A stretch of 59,900 bases of DNA from Clostridia bacterium (GTDB lineage Bacteria > Bacillota > Clostridia > Oscillospirales > CAG-272): assembly GCA_900767415.1 (NCBI GenBank), contig CAAFYZ010000037.1, positions 1 through 59,900 of the forward strand, written 5' to 3'. How positions within the stretch are numbered: position 1 is the first letter of the stretch; every line of letters begins with the position of its first letter. The notes under the pieces are model-generated. The model did not search any database and had not been told where the DNA came from. It worked only from the letters and a program-made list of their open reading frames with translations. Positions 1 to 8,408 of the stretch are shown in pieces. The translations under genes and the position numbers were made by a program.

Positions 1-20
1 ACACGACGCTCTTCCGATCT
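1..20. other. Illumina adapter remnant
   Basis: These 20 bases match the 3' end of the Illumina TruSeq read-1 adapter (ending GCTCTTCCGATCT). They are not genomic, so genome sequence starts at base 21 and nothing should be inferred across this edge. Confidence 0.95.
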
Positions 21-99
21 CGTCGTCCGAGTCCACCGTCGTCAGGTCGGTAAAGTCCCGCGGATCGAAAAAAGAAGAGACGCGTGCGTCCGCCGGCAT
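21..99 (-). CDS. possible truncated gene start at contig edge
   Basis: One minus-strand frame is open from a TAA at 202-204 down to the adapter. Its only ordinary start is ATG at 97-99, giving MPADARVSSFFDPRDF and a further ten residues before the edge. The codons resemble those of the neighbouring genes. However, there is no Shine-Dalgarno sequence before the ATG, and the open part upstream of it (202 to 99) also reads smoothly. It could be the beginning of a cut-off gene or chance. No function can be assigned. Confidence 0.2.
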
Positions 100-211
100 G
101 ATGAAGGGGAGAGAGGAGAGTGCGGACTTGCCGGGATTTTTTACGGCGTGAACATTGCCGGGACGGGTGCCTGCAGGGACAGAGCCGCCGATTCCTCTCC
201 CTTAAAAACGA

Positions 212-250
212 AAACCGCCCCTTGCAAAAAGGGGCGGTTTGTGTTATACT
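212..250 (+). promoter_or_regulatory. sigma-A promoter with palindrome around the -35
   Basis: The -35 TTGCAA (222-227) and -10 TATACT (245-250) are separated by 17 bp. The -35 lies at the start of the 9-nt loop of a perfect 10-bp inverted repeat, 212-221 (AAACCGCCCC) against 231-240. This may be an operator or the remains of a terminator. The promoter drives the FAD oxidoreductase and shows that translation cannot begin upstream of about 257. Confidence 0.7.
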
Positions 251-277
251 CATACTGTAAATAAAAAAGAAAAGGAG

Positions 278-1867
278 GTGAGGGAGACGGTACGCGTCGA
301 TATTTTCTGCCCCGTCGGGTATCGGACGGAGGACGTTTACGCGGGGATTCTCGACCGACTGCCGATCGGTCGGGAGGAGATTTTCTCGATACGGATTCTG
401 AAAGAAAAACGGATCTTTGCCGAAGGGAAGTACGGACAGCGTCTCACCGTCGCGTTTTCCTCTTCCGAAGAGAGGGAGCGAGGACTTCTCAAAATGCGCA
501 AGACCGTCTTCCCCTACACCACCTTCGTCTATGCGCCGCCTGCGCGGCACACGGATTTTCGCCCCGTGGTCGTCGGGGCGGGACCCGCAGGGCTGTTTTG
601 CGCTTTGGCTCTCGCCGAGGCGGGGACGCGCCCGATTCTTTTGGAGCGGGGCGAGTGCGTGGAGAAGAGAAAACGGAGCGTCGATCGCTTTTTTGCCGGT
701 GCGGCACCCGATCCCGAGAGCAACATCCAGTACGGAGAAGGGGGCGCGGGTGCCTTCTCGGACGGGAAACTGAAGTTCGGGCAGGACGACCCCTACCGCA
801 CGAAAGTGCTGGACGAATTCGTTCTCGCCGGCGCGCCCGAAGAGATCCGCTACGCGGAATATCCGCACCTCGGCACCGACCGTCTCCCGAGCATCGTCCG
901 CCACCTGCGGGAAAAGATTCTCACCCTCGGCGGAGAGGTCGTCTTCGGGGCGAAGGCGGACAGGATTCTTCTTCGCGATGGAGAACTTGTCGGCATCGGG
1001 TATCACACGGCGACAGGGGAAGGGGAGATCTCTACCCGCGCCGCCTTCTTTGCTACGGGGCACAGCGCACGGGACACCGTATGTCTGTTGCGGGACGCCG
1101 GTGTGCCGCTGTGTGCGCGCCCGTTCGGCATCGGTCTTCGCGTAGAGCATCCGCGCGATTATATCGATCGGCTGTTTCTCGGAGAAGGCGCCCCTGCCGC
1201 CCTCGGCGCCGCCTCGTATCATCTGGTCACGCATCTGCCGAACGGGCGGAGCGTCTATTCTTTCTGTATGTGCCCCGGAGGGAGCGTCGTTGCCGCGACC
1301 TCCCGCGCGGGGTGCGTTGTGACGAACGGTATGAGCACGTTTGCCCGCGACGGCGAAAACTCGAACAGTGCGCTTCTGGTTTCCGTTACGCCCGCCGACT
1401 TCGGCACGGATGATCCGCTCGGCGGCTTCGCCCTGCAGGAGAAGATCGAGAGAGCCGCCTTCCGTATCGGGGGCGGGACGTATGCCGCGCCCGCCTGTCG
1501 GATGGAGGATTTCGTATTCCGTCGGAAGGCGGGAGAGTGGGGGGAGGTAAGACCGACCTATGCACGCGGCACGGTGCCCGCCCTGCCGGAGGAGTATCTC
1601 CCGCCCGTCCTTGCAGAGTCGCTCCGCGAGGCACTTTCTTCGTTCGATGCGTGGCGTCCCGGCTTTTATCTTGGGGACGCCTGCCTGACAGGGCCCGAGA
1701 CGCGCTCGACCTCTCCCGTCCGCCTTCTCCGCGACGCGGGATATGAGGCGTGCGGGGTGCGCGGGATCTATCCCGTCGGTGAGGGCGCGGGATATTCCGG
1801 AGGAATTGCGTCGTCTGCGATGGACGGTCTTCGCGCTGCCGAAGCGTTTCTTTTGAAGTGCCGATAG
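278..1867 (+). CDS. NAD(P)/FAD-dependent oxidoreductase (COG2509 type)
   Basis: This is a cytoplasmic flavoprotein of the long FAD-dependent dehydrogenase family (COG2509), whose substrate is not established. A roughly 85-residue N-terminal domain precedes the dinucleotide-binding motif VVVGAGPAGL. The family motif GEGGAGAFSDGKL follows, and there is a C-terminal FAD-contact segment (GEGAGYSGGIASSAMDGL). The length of about 530 aa is normal. The start is uncertain: the frame is open from TTG at 239, but the promoter lies inside that stretch. The strong AAGGAGG at 272-278 has no ATG, GTG or TTG at a normal distance; GTG 278 overlaps it and a rare codon such as ACG 287 is possible. The gene stands alone, convergent with the aromatic operon. 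Confidence 0.85.
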   Translation: MRETVRVDIFCPVGYRTEDVYAGILDRLPIGREEIFSIRILKEKRIFAEGKYGQRLTVAFSSSEERERGLLKMRKTVFPYTTFVYAPPARHTDFRPVVVGAGPAGLFCALALAEAGTRPILLERGECVEKRKRSVDRFFAGAAPDPESNIQYGEGGAGAFSDGKLKFGQDDPYRTKVLDEFVLAGAPEEIRYAEYPHLGTDRLPSIVRHLREKILTLGGEVVFGAKADRILLRDGELVGIGYHTATGEGEISTRAAFFATGHSARDTVCLLRDAGVPLCARPFGIGLRVEHPRDYIDRLFLGEGAPAALGAASYHLVTHLPNGRSVYSFCMCPGGSVVAATSRAGCVVTNGMSTFARDGENSNSALLVSVTPADFGTDDPLGGFALQEKIERAAFRIGGGTYAAPACRMEDFVFRRKAGEWGEVRPTYARGTVPALPEEYLPPVLAESLREALSSFDAWRPGFYLGDACLTGPETRSTSPVRLLRDAGYEACGVRGIYPVGEGAGYSGGIASSAMDGLRAAEAFLLKCR

Positions 1868-1891
1868 GCCGTTTTGTAAACAAGAGAATAC

Positions 1892-1937
1892 AAAAAGCCG
1901 ATATTTTCCGTTCTTTCGGAGAATATCGGCTTTTTTT
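1892..1937. terminator. bidirectional intrinsic terminator
   Basis: An A-rich/T-rich flanked stem (AAAAAGCCGATATT against AATATCGGCTTTTTTT) sits between the convergent FAD oxidoreductase and the end of the aromatic operon. It can stop transcription from both sides. Confidence 0.9.
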
Positions 1938-2473
1938 CAGAGAATAATCTTCCACGCAAGAATCAGTTTTTCGAGCGAGTATGCCGCATTGGCGGGGCTG
2001 GTGGAAGGGAGGGGGATTGCCGCCTTGCCTGTTATCTTTTCCTGATACTTCCGATAATAATTTTCCGCCGTTTTTCCGTTGACATAGATTCCTTTGATCC
2101 GTCCCGCGGCGAGAATTTCGGAGAGATCGGCGGGGACGACGGCAGAGATCGACGCATCTGCCGAACCGCGGATTTCGCAGGATTCGATCACGTCATAGAG
2201 CGCGATGCCGTGTGAGAGAAGGAACGCGCGTTTTTCCTCCGTCGTGCACGGGACGTCTTCTTTGTACAGAGCCGCGAGCACCCGCCAGAAGCGGTTCTGC
2301 GGATGCCCGTAGAAGAATCCCGCCTCTCTCGATTTTACCGACGGAAAAGAGCCGAGAATCAGGATTCTCGAGTTTTCGTCATAGACGGGAGAGATCGTGT
2401 GCAGAACCCGTCCTTCCCCTTTTTCACTCTCTTTCGGGCGACGGATTTTTCTTTCCGACCGACCGTCTTTCAT
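1937..2473 (-). CDS. hypoxanthine/deoxyinosine DNA glycosylase family
   Basis: The protein (178 aa) belongs to the uracil-DNA glycosylase superfamily and most resembles the hypoxanthine-DNA glycosylase group, which excises deaminated adenine. Visible motifs are LILGSFPS followed by YGHPQNRFWRVL in the N-terminal third and LPSTSPANAAYS near the C terminus, the two loops that form the base-excision pocket in this superfamily. The ATG overlaps the aroF stop codon (ATGA), so the gene is translationally coupled. A basic leader of about 22 residues precedes the conserved part (HTISPVYD), so a later non-ATG start cannot be excluded. It is the last gene of the aromatic operon. A DNA-repair gene here looks like a hitchhiker rather than a pathway member. 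Confidence 0.8.
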   Translation of the reverse strand: MKDGRSERKIRRPKESEKGEGRVLHTISPVYDENSRILILGSFPSVKSREAGFFYGHPQNRFWRVLAALYKEDVPCTTEEKRAFLLSHGIALYDVIESCEIRGSADASISAVVPADLSEILAAGRIKGIYVNGKTAENYYRKYQEKITGKAAIPLPSTSPANAAYSLEKLILAWKIIL

Positions 2474-3507
2474 ACCCTGTCCGCGATGTCGAGGATCAGC
2501 CGCTCGGTCTTTTCCCAGCCGAGGCAGGGGTCGGTGATCGACTTCCCGTATTCTTCCCGATCCGAGATGCTCTGCGCTCCGTCGAGAAGATAACTCTCGA
2601 TCATCAGACCTTTGACGATCTTGCGGATGTCCTCCGAGCTTCTTCTGCTGTGCAGAATCTCCATGGCAATGCGGATCTGCTCCGTATATCGTTTGCCGGA
2701 GTTGGAATGGTTGGTATCGACGATCACGGCGGGATTCTGAAGGGAGGAGGACGCATATCGCCCGGCGAGTGCCATCAGGTCTTCGTAATGATAGTTCGGG
2801 TAGGACGTCCCGTTTGCGTCGACGTATCCGCGCAGGATCGCGTGGGCGAGCGGGTTGCCGTGGCTTTTGACCTCCCAGCCGCGGTAGCAGAAGATGTGCG
2901 GGTGCTGTGCCGCCGCGATGGAGTTCATCATGACGCCGATGTCTCCGCCCGTCGGGTTTTTCATGCCGACGGGGATGTCGAGACCGCTCGCCGTCAGACG
3001 GTGCTGTTGGTCTTCCACCGAGCGCGCCCCCACCGCCACATAGGCGAGAAGATCGGAGAGGTATCGGTGATTTTCCGGATAGAGCATCTCGTCCGCACAG
3101 CCGAAGCCCGTCTCTTCGAGCGCGCGCATGTGCAGACGGCGGATGGCGACGATCCCGCGGAGCAGATCGGGTGCTCCGTTCGGGTCGGGCTGATGGAGCA
3201 TCCCCTTATAGCCGTCTCCCGTCGTGCGCGGCTTGTTGGTGTAGATACGGGGGACGATCAGGATTTTGTCCGCGACCTTCTCCTGTACTCTGCGCAGTCT
3301 GCCGATATAGTCGAGGACCGCGTCTTCACGGTCGGCGGAGCAGGGACCGATCACGAGAAGAAAGCGGTCGGATTTCCCCGTGAAGATTTTTTCGAGTTCC
3401 GCAAGGCAAGCACCTCTCGCGGCACGGGCGGCAGGGGTGATCGGGTATTGCTCCTTGATCTCTTTCGGAATGGGCAGTTTGCGGTAAAATACCATATTTT
3501 TTTCCAT
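2470..3507 (-). CDS. aroF: 3-deoxy-7-phosphoheptulonate (DAHP) synthase, class I
   Basis: It catalyses the first step of the shikimate pathway, condensing phosphoenolpyruvate and erythrose-4-phosphate. The 345 aa match the usual class I length of about 350. Visible motifs are GPCSADR with the metal-binding Cys, NKPRTTGDGYKG for substrate phosphate binding, GARSVEDQQHR, KNPTGGD, and DTNHSNSGK with the metal-binding His. The start is the ATG at 3507 (MEKNMVFYRK), which has TAAGGAGA at 3514-3521. The frame stays open for another 66 codons upstream, but that part overlaps tyrA antisense-like sequence and looks nothing like the family. There is no separate regulatory domain, so any feedback control would be in the catalytic domain. 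Confidence 0.95.
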   Translation of the reverse strand: MEKNMVFYRKLPIPKEIKEQYPITPAARAARGACLAELEKIFTGKSDRFLLVIGPCSADREDAVLDYIGRLRRVQEKVADKILIVPRIYTNKPRTTGDGYKGMLHQPDPNGAPDLLRGIVAIRRLHMRALEETGFGCADEMLYPENHRYLSDLLAYVAVGARSVEDQQHRLTASGLDIPVGMKNPTGGDIGVMMNSIAAAQHPHIFCYRGWEVKSHGNPLAHAILRGYVDANGTSYPNYHYEDLMALAGRYASSSLQNPAVIVDTNHSNSGKRYTEQIRIAMEILHSRRSSEDIRKIVKGLMIESYLLDGAQSISDREEYGKSITDPCLGWEKTERLILDIADRV

Positions 3508-3518
3508 GCTGTGTCTCC

Positions 3519-4394
3519 TTATTTTGCGTCGGGCTTTTTCGGTTTGTCGAAGAGCGTGCGCCTCGCCGTGGCGGTTTTCATCATGGCACGCATTCCCTCG
3601 CGGTCGCCCTCTTCGAGCAGGGTGCGGAACTTCGTCATCACCGAGAGAAAATCGTCCATCTCCGTGAGAAGTGCCGTGCGGTTCATGAGGAACAGCTCCG
3701 ACCACATCGCGTCGTTGATCTTCGCGATCCGCGTCAGATCGCGGAAGGAGTCGCCCGTGTATTTTTCCAGTCCGTCCATGTTTTCCGCATTCATCAGCAC
3801 CACCGCGATGACGTGCGTCAACTGGGAGAGATAGGCGATCATACGGTCATGCTCCGCAGGGGAGAGAATCGTAATGCGGGCGAAGCCGAGGATCTTCCCG
3901 AGATCGCGGCAGGCGCAGATGGCTTCCGTCGAGTTTTTCAGCGTCGGGGTGATGAGATAGTTCGCCCCGTGAAAAACACTGTCGTCGCTGTATTCGATGC
4001 CGGAAGATTCCCGCCCCGCCATCGGGTGCGCGGCGATAAATTCCACGCCGCTTGGCAAAAGGGCGGATACCGAGCGGATTACCTCGGATTTTACTCCCGT
4101 CACATCGGTGACCAGCGTCTTCGGACGGATCAGATGCCCGTATTCTTTTACCCAGTCGATGAAGGTGTGCGGATAGAGCGCAAATATGATCATATCCGCG
4201 TCCTGTATCATGCTTTTGTCAACAATTGTCGTCACTTTACGACAGATTCCGTGCTCTTTGGCATACATGACGTCGGACGCCTTCTTCGTAAAAGCGTCGA
4301 CCGTATAGCCGGCTTTGGTCAATGCCTTGGCATAGCCGCCGCCGATCACGCCGAGACCTACAATCAGAAATTTCGTGTTTTTATCGATTTTCAT
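3519..4394 (-). CDS. tyrA: prephenate dehydrogenase
   Basis: It oxidatively decarboxylates prephenate to 4-hydroxyphenylpyruvate for tyrosine synthesis. The 291 aa begin with an NAD(P) Rossmann motif (FLIVGLGVIGGGYA). The catalytic-region motif HPMAGRESSG lies near the middle, followed by SQLTHVIA with the conserved His. There is no chorismate mutase domain, which is fused to pheA here, and no C-terminal ACT domain, so tyrosine feedback through ACT is not expected. The start overlaps the end of aroA by 14 bp, and the stop overlaps the aroF ribosome binding site. Confidence 0.93.
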   Translation of the reverse strand: MKIDKNTKFLIVGLGVIGGGYAKALTKAGYTVDAFTKKASDVMYAKEHGICRKVTTIVDKSMIQDADMIIFALYPHTFIDWVKEYGHLIRPKTLVTDVTGVKSEVIRSVSALLPSGVEFIAAHPMAGRESSGIEYSDDSVFHGANYLITPTLKNSTEAICACRDLGKILGFARITILSPAEHDRMIAYLSQLTHVIAVVLMNAENMDGLEKYTGDSFRDLTRIAKINDAMWSELFLMNRTALLTEMDDFLSVMTKFRTLLEEGDREGMRAMMKTATARRTLFDKPKKPDAK

Positions 4395-5601
4395 CTTCTG
4401 CCTCCCATAAAATACCGAGTGATGCGAGATCGTCGAAAAATGCGGGATAACTTTTTTTGACCGCTTCCGCCCCGCGGATAGACCCGCCGGTGAGCGTCAG
4501 AAGGATCGAGAGTGCCATGACGATCCTGTGATCGTTATGCCCCTCGAGCGGGAGCGACGGCGCGTGGAACGCCGTCGGATATACCACCACCGTGTCGGGA
4601 TAGACCGACACCGAAGTGCCGAATTTTTTCAGTTCTTCCGCCATGGCGGCGGCGCGGTCGCTCTCCTTGATTTTCAGCCGTCGCGTCCCGTCGAAGACGC
4701 CGCCGTTTTTCGCCGCCGCCACGGCGAAGAGAATAGGACCGAGATCGGGGCAGTCGCCGATATAGAGCGTCGGCACACCGGCGGCAAGCATCGGGAAGTA
4801 ACGCCGATAGGCACTGTCTCCCTGTACGCTGTCGGGGGAGAGTCCCGTCAGCGTTACCTCGGAGCCGAAGAGGTTCAGCGCGTCGGGGAACGCGGCACCG
4901 GAGTAGTCTCCCTCCACGCAGACGTCGCGCGCGTCATAGGTCTGCCCGCCGGGGACGAAGAGCGTGTGTTCGTCCTGCCATACGGCACGGACGCCGAAGG
5001 CGGCGAGCGCGCGCAGGGTCATCTCGATGTAGGAGCGGCTTTCGATCGCCGTGGTGATACGGATCCGACTGTCCCCGCCAAGAAGCGGCAGGGCGAAGAG
5101 CAATCCCGAGATAAACTGACTGCTGATATTCCCGACGACGGGAAAGTCTCCGGGGGCGAGCGGTCCTTTGACCGTGAGTGCGTCCTTTTCCCGACGGAAG
5201 AGGAGCGCACGCTCCTCGGCGATCTTTTCATAGACCGAAAGCGGGCGGGCGAAGAGCCGTTCCGCCCCGCGGAAGGTAACTTCCGTGTCCGAGAGCATCG
5301 CGAGAGGGATCAGAAAGCGAAGGGTGCTTCCGCTCTCGCGGCAGGGGAGCGCGCCTTCGGGGCGGAGGGCATTTTTTCCTTTGCCGTATACCGTGACGCG
5401 GTCGCCCTCTTTCGTAAATTTCAGACCGAGTGCCGACATACAGTCGAGCGTCGCCGCCACGTCTTCGCATTCGGGGACGCCGTGTACCGTGCAGACCCCT
5501 TCGCACAGTGCCGCCGCAAGGAGCAGACGGTGTGCCATGCTCTTGGACGGGGGCACTCTGAGCGTCCCGTGCGCGCGGCTTTTCTTAAAGGTCACACGCA
5601 T
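4381..5601 (-). CDS. aroA: 3-phosphoshikimate 1-carboxyvinyltransferase (EPSP synthase)
   Basis: It transfers the enolpyruvyl group of phosphoenolpyruvate to shikimate-3-phosphate. The 406 aa show the two-domain EPSP synthase pattern: PPSKSMAHRLLLAAAL near the N terminus, ESGSTLRFL, NISSQFISGLLFALPLL, EGDYSGAAFPDALNLFG, CPDLGPILFAVAA, and RRLKIKESDRAAAMAEELKKFG with GHNDHRIVMAL in the last third. The gene is cytoplasmic and lies within the operon, overlapping aroQ by 17 bp and tyrA by 14 bp. The divergence from E. coli-type signature residues suggests the class found in many Clostridia. Inhibitor sensitivity cannot be judged from the sequence. Confidence 0.95.
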   Translation of the reverse strand: MRVTFKKSRAHGTLRVPPSKSMAHRLLLAAALCEGVCTVHGVPECEDVAATLDCMSALGLKFTKEGDRVTVYGKGKNALRPEGALPCRESGSTLRFLIPLAMLSDTEVTFRGAERLFARPLSVYEKIAEERALLFRREKDALTVKGPLAPGDFPVVGNISSQFISGLLFALPLLGGDSRIRITTAIESRSYIEMTLRALAAFGVRAVWQDEHTLFVPGGQTYDARDVCVEGDYSGAAFPDALNLFGSEVTLTGLSPDSVQGDSAYRRYFPMLAAGVPTLYIGDCPDLGPILFAVAAAKNGGVFDGTRRLKIKESDRAAAMAEELKKFGTSVSVYPDTVVVYPTAFHAPSLPLEGHNDHRIVMALSILLTLTGGSIRGAEAVKKSYPAFFDDLASLGILWEAEDENR

Positions 5602-6043
5602 AGATTCCCGTTTCCTTTCCGCGGAGCAAGAGGTCGACGGCTTCGTAATACCCCTTCACGCCGTGTCCGACGATCGAGGCGACGCACGCCTCTTTGACAT
5701 AACTGATCCGACGAAAACTTTCTCTTGCCGTCACGTCGGAGATGTGCACTTCCACCGTCGGAAGGTTCACCGTGCGCAAGGCGTCGAGAAGTGCGATGCT
5801 CGTGTGCGTATACGCACCGGGATTCAGCACGATGCCCGCCGCCCCTTCAAAATACGCCTCCTGGATTTTATCCACGAGATCTCCTTCGTGGTTGGACTGA
5901 TAAAGGATAACGTCGACTCCGCGCGCGTCGCAATGCGCCCGCAGTCCGCGGCACAGCTCTTCGTATCCCGTATGACCGTAGATCGACGGCTCTCGGATGC
6001 CGAGCAGGTTCAGGTTGGGTCCGTTGATAATATAAATCTTCAT
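5585..6043 (-). CDS. aroQ: 3-dehydroquinate dehydratase, type II
   Basis: This is a small (152 aa) type II dehydroquinase, a dodecameric enzyme that converts 3-dehydroquinate to 3-dehydroshikimate and is unrelated to the type I aroD enzyme. It begins with the signature IYIINGPNLNLLGIREP followed by IYG, which contains the catalytic Tyr. QSNHEGDLVDKIQEA, NPGAYTHTSIAL and EVHISDVTARESFR follow, the last with the catalytic His. The usual Asn-Val-His after that His reads Asp-Val-Thr here, a mild departure. It overlaps the upstream aroE-aroK by 4 bp (ATGA) and aroA by 17 bp. Confidence 0.95.
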   Translation of the reverse strand: MKIYIINGPNLNLLGIREPSIYGHTGYEELCRGLRAHCDARGVDVILYQSNHEGDLVDKIQEAYFEGAAGIVLNPGAYTHTSIALLDALRTVNLPTVEVHISDVTARESFRRISYVKEACVASIVGHGVKGYYEAVDLLLRGKETGIYACDL

Positions 6044-7281
6044 CGGTTGAAAAAATCCTCCGAAATGCTGTTTGCGATTTTTTCGGGCGTCCCCGACGCA
6101 TCAATCTCGCGGTCGGCGACGGCGCGGTAGAGGAAAAGACGCTCCGCGTACCGCTTTTCCATCGATTCCCGATCGCAGGAGAGCGGTCGGTCGCTTGTCG
6201 GCGTCAGCAGAGAAAGCGGTCGGTTCAAAAAGTAAATACGCCCGTTTTGCAAAAGATTCTTTACATTTTCATGGCGCAGAATACTTCCGCCGCCGGTTGC
6301 GATCACGGCACCGGTCATCGGAGCGATCTCACGTCGGATCACGTCGGCTTCGATTTCACGGAACTTTTCTTCTCCCTCTTTTGCGAAGATTTCGGGGATG
6401 GGACCTGCCCTCTTTTCGATCAGGAGATCCGTGTCGGCATAGGGACGGGACAGTTTTTTCGCAAGGAGAGCTCCGACCGTGCTTTTTCCCGACGCGGGCA
6501 TTCCGACGAGGACGATGTTTTCTTTTTTCTGCCGCATCCCGTCAAAGATTTTTTCCGCCGTGCCGTCGGGATATTCGACCCCGAAGAAGATCTCCGAGGC
6601 GCGCACCCCCTGCGCGACCAGCATGAAGAGTCCGCCTTCGGCGGGGATTTTACGCTCCCTCGCTTCCAGCACGAGGGCGGTGCACAGGGGGTTGTAGATC
6701 GCGTCGATCACACCCGAAAGATGCGGGAAGCGGGAGATGTCCGCGGGGAGATTCCCCGCATTCGGATACATACCGACGGGTGTCGTGTTGATGAGAATTT
6801 CGGCGTCCGTGTGGGAGGCATACAGTTCTTCATACGTGAGCGACCCCTCCCGACCGCTCCGCCCGACGCGAAAGATTGCGGACGCACCGAGACTTTCCGC
6901 CACCGCATACGCCGTCTTGGACGTTCCGCCCGTGCCGAGAATGACGGTTTTCTTCCCGGCGACCGAAATCCCCGCCTTGCGAAACAGTGCCCGCATCCCG
7001 TAAAAGTCGGTATTGTAACCGTAGAGGTTTCCCCCGCGGTTCACCACGGTGTTGACCGCGCCGATCCGCCGCGCCCCCTCGTCCGTTTCCGTGAGGTAAG
7101 GGAGAACGGCTTCCTTGTAAGGAATCGTTACGTTGATTGCCGAAAACTCTCTTTTTTTCATAAAAGCGTCGAGATCTTCGGGGGCTATCTCGCACAGTTC
7201 ATACGCAGGGTTTCCGAGGGCGGCGTGAATATCGCGGGAAAAACTGTGTCCGAGTTTTTGTCCGATACAACCGTATTTCAT
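6040..7281 (-). CDS. aroE-aroK: fused shikimate dehydrogenase-shikimate kinase
   Basis: One 413-aa polypeptide carries two consecutive pathway enzymes. Residues 1 to about 247 are AroE: LGHSFSRDIH, NVTIPYKEAV with the catalytic Lys, IGAVNTVV, GYNTDFYGMR, the NADP motif LGTGGTSKTA and NTTPVGMYPN. Residues about 254-413 are AroK: the Walker A motif GMPASGKST, ADTDLLIE, EEKFREIE, ATGGGSIL, and the lid Arg in TSDRPLS. The reading frame is continuous with a short linker, so this is a real fusion. The ATG at 7281 forms an ATGA overlap with the aroC stop and has GAGGGG upstream; the in-frame GTG two codons earlier is less likely. Substrate transfer between domains is inferred only. Confidence 0.93.
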   Translation of the reverse strand: MKYGCIGQKLGHSFSRDIHAALGNPAYELCEIAPEDLDAFMKKREFSAINVTIPYKEAVLPYLTETDEGARRIGAVNTVVNRGGNLYGYNTDFYGMRALFRKAGISVAGKKTVILGTGGTSKTAYAVAESLGASAIFRVGRSGREGSLTYEELYASHTDAEILINTTPVGMYPNAGNLPADISRFPHLSGVIDAIYNPLCTALVLEARERKIPAEGGLFMLVAQGVRASEIFFGVEYPDGTAEKIFDGMRQKKENIVLVGMPASGKSTVGALLAKKLSRPYADTDLLIEKRAGPIPEIFAKEGEEKFREIEADVIRREIAPMTGAVIATGGGSILRHENVKNLLQNGRIYFLNRPLSLLTPTSDRPLSCDRESMEKRYAERLFLYRAVADREIDASGTPEKIANSISEDFFNR

Positions 7282-8408
7282 AAGCACCCCTCGCTTTTTG
7301 CCAGAGCGGAAAACCGCCCGCCGACGAGAGAGTCCGTGCCGTATCGCCGCACCAGAAAATCACAGAGGACAAACGCGCAGACCGCCCGCAAAACGGGGAG
7401 AGCACGGTGCACGACGGTAGGGTCGTGCCGTCCGTGTACGGTCAGCTCTTCTTCCGTCATGGCGATCGGATCGACCGTGCGCTGAGGACGGAAAATCGAG
7501 GGGGTCGGCTTGATCGCGACGGAAAAGCGAAGGGGCATCCCGTTGGTAATCCCGCCGCCTATCCCGCCGCTATGATTGGTCAGCGTTACGACGCGCCCGT
7601 TTTGAAGAGCGAAGGGGTCGTTCGCCTCGCTCCCCCGCATGGCGGCGAGGGAAAATCCGTCGCCGAATTCCACCCCTTTTACCGCAGGAACCGAAAAGAG
7701 GATTTTGGAGAGTTCGCCTTCCATCGTGTCGAACCACGGTTCGCCGAGCCCGGCGGGCACCCCCGTGACGAATACTTCGACCGTCCCGCCGACGCTGTCC
7801 CCGTCGCGTGCCGCCGCTCGGACAGCGTCTTTCATTCTTTCTCCCGCCGCGTCGGAGAGGACGGGGAAGTCCTTCGCTTCGGGTGCCGTACGATCGGCAT
7901 CTTCTCCGAAGTCGCCTTCGTCGCGGATTCCCGCGAGAGAAGAGATGCGGGCATGGACGTTTACCCCGCCCGCCTCGAGTGCGGAGAGGAGAACGGCACC
8001 GACGGCGACGAGAGGTGCCGTCAGCCGCCCGGAAAAATGTCCGCCGCCGCGGCGGTCTTCGTATCCGTGATATTTTCGGAACGCCGGATAGTCCGCATGG
8101 GAGGGGCGGGGGAGAAATCCTTCGCTCCGATAATCTTCGGAGTGCGCCGCCGTGTTGGGGATCAGAAGAGTCAGCGGCGTTCCCGTCGTGTGTCCGTCGA
8201 TGACGCCGGCGACGATACGAAAGGCGTCGGGCTCCCGCCTTTTCGTAGAGAGTTCGTCCTTCGGTCGCCGCCTTGCCAGCGCGTCGGCGATTTTTCCTTC
8301 GTCGACGGGCAGACCGGGGGCGATGCCGTCGAGGACGGCACCGATCTCCGCACCGTGGCTCTCTCCGAAGAGCGTGAGCGTGATCGCCTGTCCGATCGTA
8401 TTGTTCAT
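7278..8408 (-). CDS. aroC: chorismate synthase
   Basis: It is the FMN-dependent enzyme making chorismate from EPSP, the branch point for aromatic amino acids and folate. The 376 aa contain the three family signatures: GESHGAEIGAVLDGIAPG at the N terminus, RPSHADYPAFRKYHG then RRGGGHFSGRLTAP near residues 100-135, and GGIGGGITNGMPL plus GRHDPTVVHRALPVLRAV in the C-terminal third. Length and motifs are complete. It overlaps aroB by 4 bp upstream and aroE-aroK by 4 bp downstream, consistent with coupled translation. No flavin reductase is nearby, so the enzyme probably depends on a general reductase. Confidence 0.96.
   Translation of the reverse strand: MNNTIGQAITLTLFGESHGAEIGAVLDGIAPGLPVDEGKIADALARRRPKDELSTKRREPDAFRIVAGVIDGHTTGTPLTLLIPNTAAHSEDYRSEGFLPRPSHADYPAFRKYHGYEDRRGGGHFSGRLTAPLVAVGAVLLSALEAGGVNVHARISSLAGIRDEGDFGEDADRTAPEAKDFPVLSDAAGERMKDAVRAAARDGDSVGGTVEVFVTGVPAGLGEPWFDTMEGELSKILFSVPAVKGVEFGDGFSLAAMRGSEANDPFALQNGRVVTLTNHSGGIGGGITNGMPLRFSVAIKPTPSIFRPQRTVDPIAMTEEELTVHGRHDPTVVHRALPVLRAVCAFVLCDFLVRRYGTDSLVGGRFSALAKSEGCL

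Noticed and set aside
3508..3705. N-terminal extension of DAHP synthase
   Set aside because: The extra residues are out of character with the family and lie within tyrA sequence; ATG 3507 has a strong ribosome site and gives the normal length.
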